From contig CAMBFZ010000027.1 in NCBI GenBank assembly GCA_945866125.1, positions 1 to 46,225 of the forward strand: a stretch of 46,225 nucleotides of DNA, in the 5' to 3' direction. The DNA comes from Bordetella parapertussis (GTDB lineage: Bacteria; Pseudomonadota; Gammaproteobacteria; Burkholderiales; Burkholderiaceae_D). The notes under the pieces were generated by a model. The model was not told the DNA's origin and ran no database searches. It saw only the letters and a list, made by a program, of their open reading frames with translations. Positions within the stretch are counted from its first letter, which is position 1, and each line of letters starts with the position of its first letter. The translations under genes were made by a program, and so were the position numbers. This document shows positions 43,403 to 46,225 of this stretch, piece by piece.

Positions 43403-46225
43403 GGTGTTAGCGGCAATCGCTGTTATCTGCGCCGTCGTCATCAACGTGGTCTGTTCTTCCGAGAAGGCTGCGGTTTGCGATGTCGTCATTGCCGCAATTT
43501 GTGATGTCGTGATACCAGCCAAATCAGCATACTCAATCGACGCAATGCCAGCCGTGGTCATCGCACTGATATCGTCAGTTTCAATGGCCTTGATCTGCGT
43601 ACTGCTAAATGCAGCAACTTGCTCGTTCGTCAGGCTTGCAATCTGACTACTTGTCAGCGCCACCACTTGAGCAGTCGTTAAAACGGCTACTTGCGCCGAG
43701 GTCAACGCAGCAATATCTTCGGTCTCAATCACAGCAATATTTGAGGTACTAAGAACCACAATCTGCGCCGTCCGTAGAGCAGCCACTTGATCAGTAGTCA
43801 GTGCTACTAATTGGGCCGTTGTCAGCGCAACCACGTCTGCGGTATCCATACCTCGCACGGCAGCCGTACTGATCGCCTCGACTTGTTGCGTCGTCAGCGC
43901 AGCAATCTGTTCGGTAGTAAAGCTTGCCACTTGCGCGGTCGTCAGGGCTGCAATATCGGTGGTCTCCAACGCCTGAATACTTGAGGTACCCAAAGCAACA
44001 ATCTGAGCCGTTCTCAATGCAGCCACCTGCGCGGTCGTCAGGGCAGCCAGTTGATCTGTCAACAGATTTAATGCTTGTGTCGTTGTGAGGGCAACCACCT
44101 GAGCGGTCGACATCGCAGCGATCTGATCGGTAGTGAGCGCGACAATTTGCGATGTCTTGAACACAGCGACATCCGCTGTACTCAACGCCTTAACGGTGGC
44201 CGTCGACAACTCCACCAATTGAGTCGTTGTCATTCCCAACACCTGAGCAGTAGTCAACGCAGCTGCTTGGGCCGTGGTCAGCACAGCGACCTGTGCCGTA
44301 GTCAGGTTAGCAACCTGCGCAGTCGTCAACGCCGCAATATCAGCCGTCACCAAGGCACGCAAGCTCGCTGTGCTCAGCGCAGCAACTTGCTGTGACTTCA
44401 TGTTTGCCAACTGTGCAGTGGTGAGAACTGCCGCCTGAGCGGTGGTTAATACCGCGACATCAGCCGTCTCAAGTGCGCGTGCACCTGCCGTGGTCAACGC
44501 CACAATTTGTGCCGTGGTCAAAACCATTACCTGCTGCGTGGTAAGGCTTACAACCTGTGCTGTCGACAGTCCGTCAATGTCAGCGGCCTCCAATGCGCGG
44601 ATGTTGGCGGTGCTCAGGGCAGCAACTTGTGCTGTCTTCAGCGCGGCGACCTGATCGGTGCTCATCGCAACGATCTGGGCAGTCGTCAAGGCGCCAACAT
44701 CGGCCGACTGGATCGCCGCGATGCTAGCAGTGTCCAGACCTGCAATCTGATCGGTCGTCAAGGCACCAATTTGAGCACTCGTCATGCCAGCAATTTGTGC
44801 AGTGGTCATCGCGGCCACGTCGGCAGCTTCCATGGCACGGACGCTGGTTGTGGTCAATGCTTCAATTTGCGCAGTCTTCATCGCCGCGACTTGCTCGGTC
44901 GTCAGATTGACTAATTGGTTGGTCGTCAAAGCCACCACTTGAGCAGTCGTCAAGCCAGCAATTTGTGCAGTGGTCAAGGCCACCACATCTTCCGTTTCCA
45001 TCGCTCGTATGCCTGCTGTGCTGATGGCCGCTACTTGCGCCGTCAGCATCGCGTCGACTTGTTGCGTCGTCAGGGCCACAACTTCTGTTGTCGTCAGTGC
45101 CCGAACATCCGCAGTTTGCATCGCCGCAATATTTTCCGTACCGAAAGCAACCAATTGCGCCGTTGTCAGTGCGGCGACCTGCTGCGTCGTCAAAGCCACT
45201 ATTTGCGCCGTGTTCATCGCTGCGACGTCGGCCGTTTCAATCGCGCTAATGCTTGCCGTGCTGAAGGCAGCGATCTGCACCGTCGTCATTGCATCGATTT
45301 GATCAGTCGTTAGACTCACTATCTGCGCCGTCGTCATTGCCGTCGTCTGCAGCGTCGTCAGCGCAACGACTTGCTCAGTCGTCAAGGCCACCACATCGGC
45401 CGTTTCCATCGCCCGGATATCTGCTGTGCTTATGGCAGCTATTTGCGCTGTCAGCATGGCAACGATTTGCTGCGTGGTCAGCGCCACTATTTGGGCCGTG
45501 GTCAGCGCACGGATATCTGCGGTCTGCATCGCAGCGATATTTTCAGTACCAAACGCAACCACCTGCGCCGTCGACAAGGCAGCGAATTGCTGCGTCGTTA
45601 ATGCGACCACTTGCGCCGTGTTCAACGACGCTAAATCTGCTGTCTGCATAGCATTGATGTTCGCGGTGCTGAAGGCTGCAATCTGGACTGTCGTCAGTGC
45701 GTCAATCTGCGTTGTCGTCAGACCCACCATCTGGTCTGTCGTCAGCGCATTTGTTTGCGTCGTCGTCAAACCGGCAATCTGCTCGGTTGTCAACGCGGCC
45801 ACGTCGGCCGTCTCCATCGCCCGCACACTCGCTGTACTAATTGCCGCTACCTGCGCTGTCTCCAGAGCCGTGATCTGCTTGGTCGTCAGCGCGACAATTT
45901 GCGCCGTGGTCAAGGCGGCAACGTTGGCTGTCTTAAGTGCGGCGATGTTTTCAGTACCGAAAGCCACCAATTGGTCCGTAGCCAACGCCACCACTTGCGC
46001 TGTCTTCAAGGCAGCGATCTGCCCTGTCGTCAGCGCGGCCACATCGGCCGTTTGCATCGCTCGCACACTCGCCGTGCTGAGCGTGGAAAGTTGCAGGGTT
46101 GTGAGGGAACTTGCCTGCGTAGTGGTCAGGCCAACGATTTGCGCAGTAGTCAGGGCGGCGGTCTGCGTCGTCGTCAGACTCGTCAATTGCTCTGTCGTCA
46201 GCGCGGCCACATCAGCCGTCTCTAT
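42569..46225 (-). CDS. Giant octad-repeat surface protein, type I secretion substrate (copy 2), 5' part beyond window
   Basis: The reading frame is open to the right edge (IETADVAALTTEQ), so the gene begins outside the window; at least 1218 residues are visible. About 117 octads of the same A-L-T-T-A-Q-I-A type are followed by the calcium/export domain (277 residues, 42569-43402) with the loops DLDGNG, DVNNDG, DINRDG, DSNLDG and DKDSDG. In its repeats Q-Q at positions 5-6 and A-M-E/Q-T-A-D-V octads are more common than in copy 1, so the arrays have diverged while the C-terminal domains stayed about 90% identical. It is the first visible gene of the operon that encodes its own type I secretion system. 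Confidence 0.9.
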   Translation of the reverse strand: METADVAALTTEQLTSLTTTQTAALTTAQIVGLTTTQASSLTTLQLSTLSTASVRAMQTADVAALTTGQIAALKTAQVVALATDQLVAFGTENIAALKTANVAALTTAQIVALTTKQITALETAQVAAISTASVRAMETADVAALTTEQIAGLTTTQTNALTTDQMVGLTTTQIDALTTVQIAAFSTANINAMQTADLASLNTAQVVALTTQQFAALSTAQVVAFGTENIAAMQTADIRALTTAQIVALTTQQIVAMLTAQIAAISTADIRAMETADVVALTTEQVVALTTLQTTAMTTAQIVSLTTDQIDAMTTVQIAAFSTASISAIETADVAAMNTAQIVALTTQQVAALTTAQLVAFGTENIAAMQTADVRALTTTEVVALTTQQVDAMLTAQVAAISTAGIRAMETEDVVALTTAQIAGLTTAQVVALTTNQLVNLTTEQVAAMKTAQIEALTTTSVRAMEAADVAAMTTAQIAGMTSAQIGALTTDQIAGLDTASIAAIQSADVGALTTAQIVAMSTDQVAALKTAQVAALSTANIRALEAADIDGLSTAQVVSLTTQQVMVLTTAQIVALTTAGARALETADVAVLTTAQAAVLTTAQLANMKSQQVAALSTASLRALVTADIAALTTAQVANLTTAQVAVLTTAQAAALTTAQVLGMTTTQLVELSTATVKALSTADVAVFKTSQIVALTTDQIAAMSTAQVVALTTTQALNLLTDQLAALTTAQVAALRTAQIVALGTSSIQALETTDIAALTTAQVASFTTEQIAALTTQQVEAISTAAVRGMDTADVVALTTAQLVALTTDQVAALRTAQIVVLSTSNIAVIETEDIAALTSAQVAVLTTAQVVALTSSQIASLTNEQVAAFSSTQIKAIETDDISAMTTAGIASIEYADLAGITTSQIAAMTTSQTAAFSEEQTTLMTTAQITAIAANTPLVLDLDGNGIQTLSAQNGVIFDVNNDGVVEKTGWVSRTDGLLVRDINRDGIINNGGELFGEGTVLANGSKAADGYVALSAIDSNLDGVIDAKDAAFSQLLVWTDKDSDGISDTGELASLSDAGIASLSLNATASTEMNNGNLLGLMGSFTTTDGVTHTMGDVWFSVDQSGNRVFDLAAIAETAGHLTKVNLAAVGGASDTLQVKLADVLTFGEADVISGTSQVTIDGGAGDTVVLSNAGSGWSLAGSTSDGGESYMVYVNDNAQLLVNDKIHTIIV
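43420..46225 (-). repeat. 24-bp tandem array of giant protein copy 2, continuing past the window
   Basis: Octads in eight-codon register, with the marker octad (M/I-E/Q-T-A-D-V) recurring every five units as in copy 1. Synonymous codons vary between units. Confidence 0.88.

Noticed and set aside
44075..45651. Open frames on the plus strand inside the second repeat array
   Set aside because: Same effect as in copy 1: periodic shadows of the minus-strand coding sequence.

Overview
The window looks like a chromosomal segment of a phototrophic or photoheterotrophic betaproteobacterium, most likely Burkholderiales. The basis is a complete LH2 antenna operon (pucB-pucA-pucC) with two PpsR/CrtJ-type operators, a PQQ-dependent alcohol dehydrogenase with an orphan pqqA, a TRAP-TAXI binding protein, a FadR-type GntR regulator and a REP-like intergenic hairpin. 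I cannot name the genus from sequence alone. No tRNA, rRNA, IS element or CRISPR array was seen.

Left third (1-12.9 kb), metabolism and light. A TAXI-type solute receptor runs in from the left edge. It is followed by a 24-residue pqqA that has its own terminator and no pqqBCDE beside it. Next, on the minus strand, come a small secreted Rap1a/Tai-like protein, a PQQ alcohol dehydrogenase carrying the extra aspartate typical of lanthanide-dependent enzymes, and a Tat-exported Rieske protein. A GntR regulator overlaps an acetolactate-synthase-like ThDP enzyme, and this pair diverges from an acyl-CoA synthetase across a region with overlapping palindromes. Two small secreted proteins follow. Then comes the puc operon. 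Its LH2 alpha subunit has Phe44-Leu45 where B800-850 complexes have Tyr-Trp or Tyr-Tyr, which predicts a blue-shifted B800-820-like antenna.

Right two thirds (13-46.2 kb), a cell-surface island. A 3089-residue protein (13325-22594, plus strand) consists of about 350 consecutive eight-residue repeats (A-L-T-T-A-Q-I-A type) and a 280-residue C-terminal domain with five EF-hand-like DxDxDG loops. A second protein of the same design enters from the right edge on the minus strand. Its C-terminal domain is about 90% identical by eye. It is followed at 14 bp or by overlap by an ABC transporter, an HlyD-type adaptor and a TolC-type outer-membrane protein, that is, a type I secretion system. A TPR protein with an O-GlcNAc-transferase (GT41) catalytic domain begins 27 bp after tolC, and then a methyltransferase and an exostosin-like glycosyltransferase follow on the same strand. 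Between the two giant genes, a plus-strand operon makes GDP-fucose (gmd, fcl), UDP-glucuronate (ugd) and UDP-xylose (uxs, apparently with an ATT start). It also encodes a GT8 glycosyltransferase, a large protein with a fucosyltransferase-like first half, a sugar C-methyltransferase-like protein and a second Gmd-like dehydratase.

Main hypothesis: this is one system. Two giant Thr/Ser-rich octad-repeat proteins would be glycosylated in the cytoplasm by the GT41 enzyme, with fucose, xylose and methylated sugars added by the other enzymes, then exported by the shared type I secretion system as a surface glycoprotein layer or adhesin. Gene order, strand and residue composition support it; the glycosylation itself is inference.
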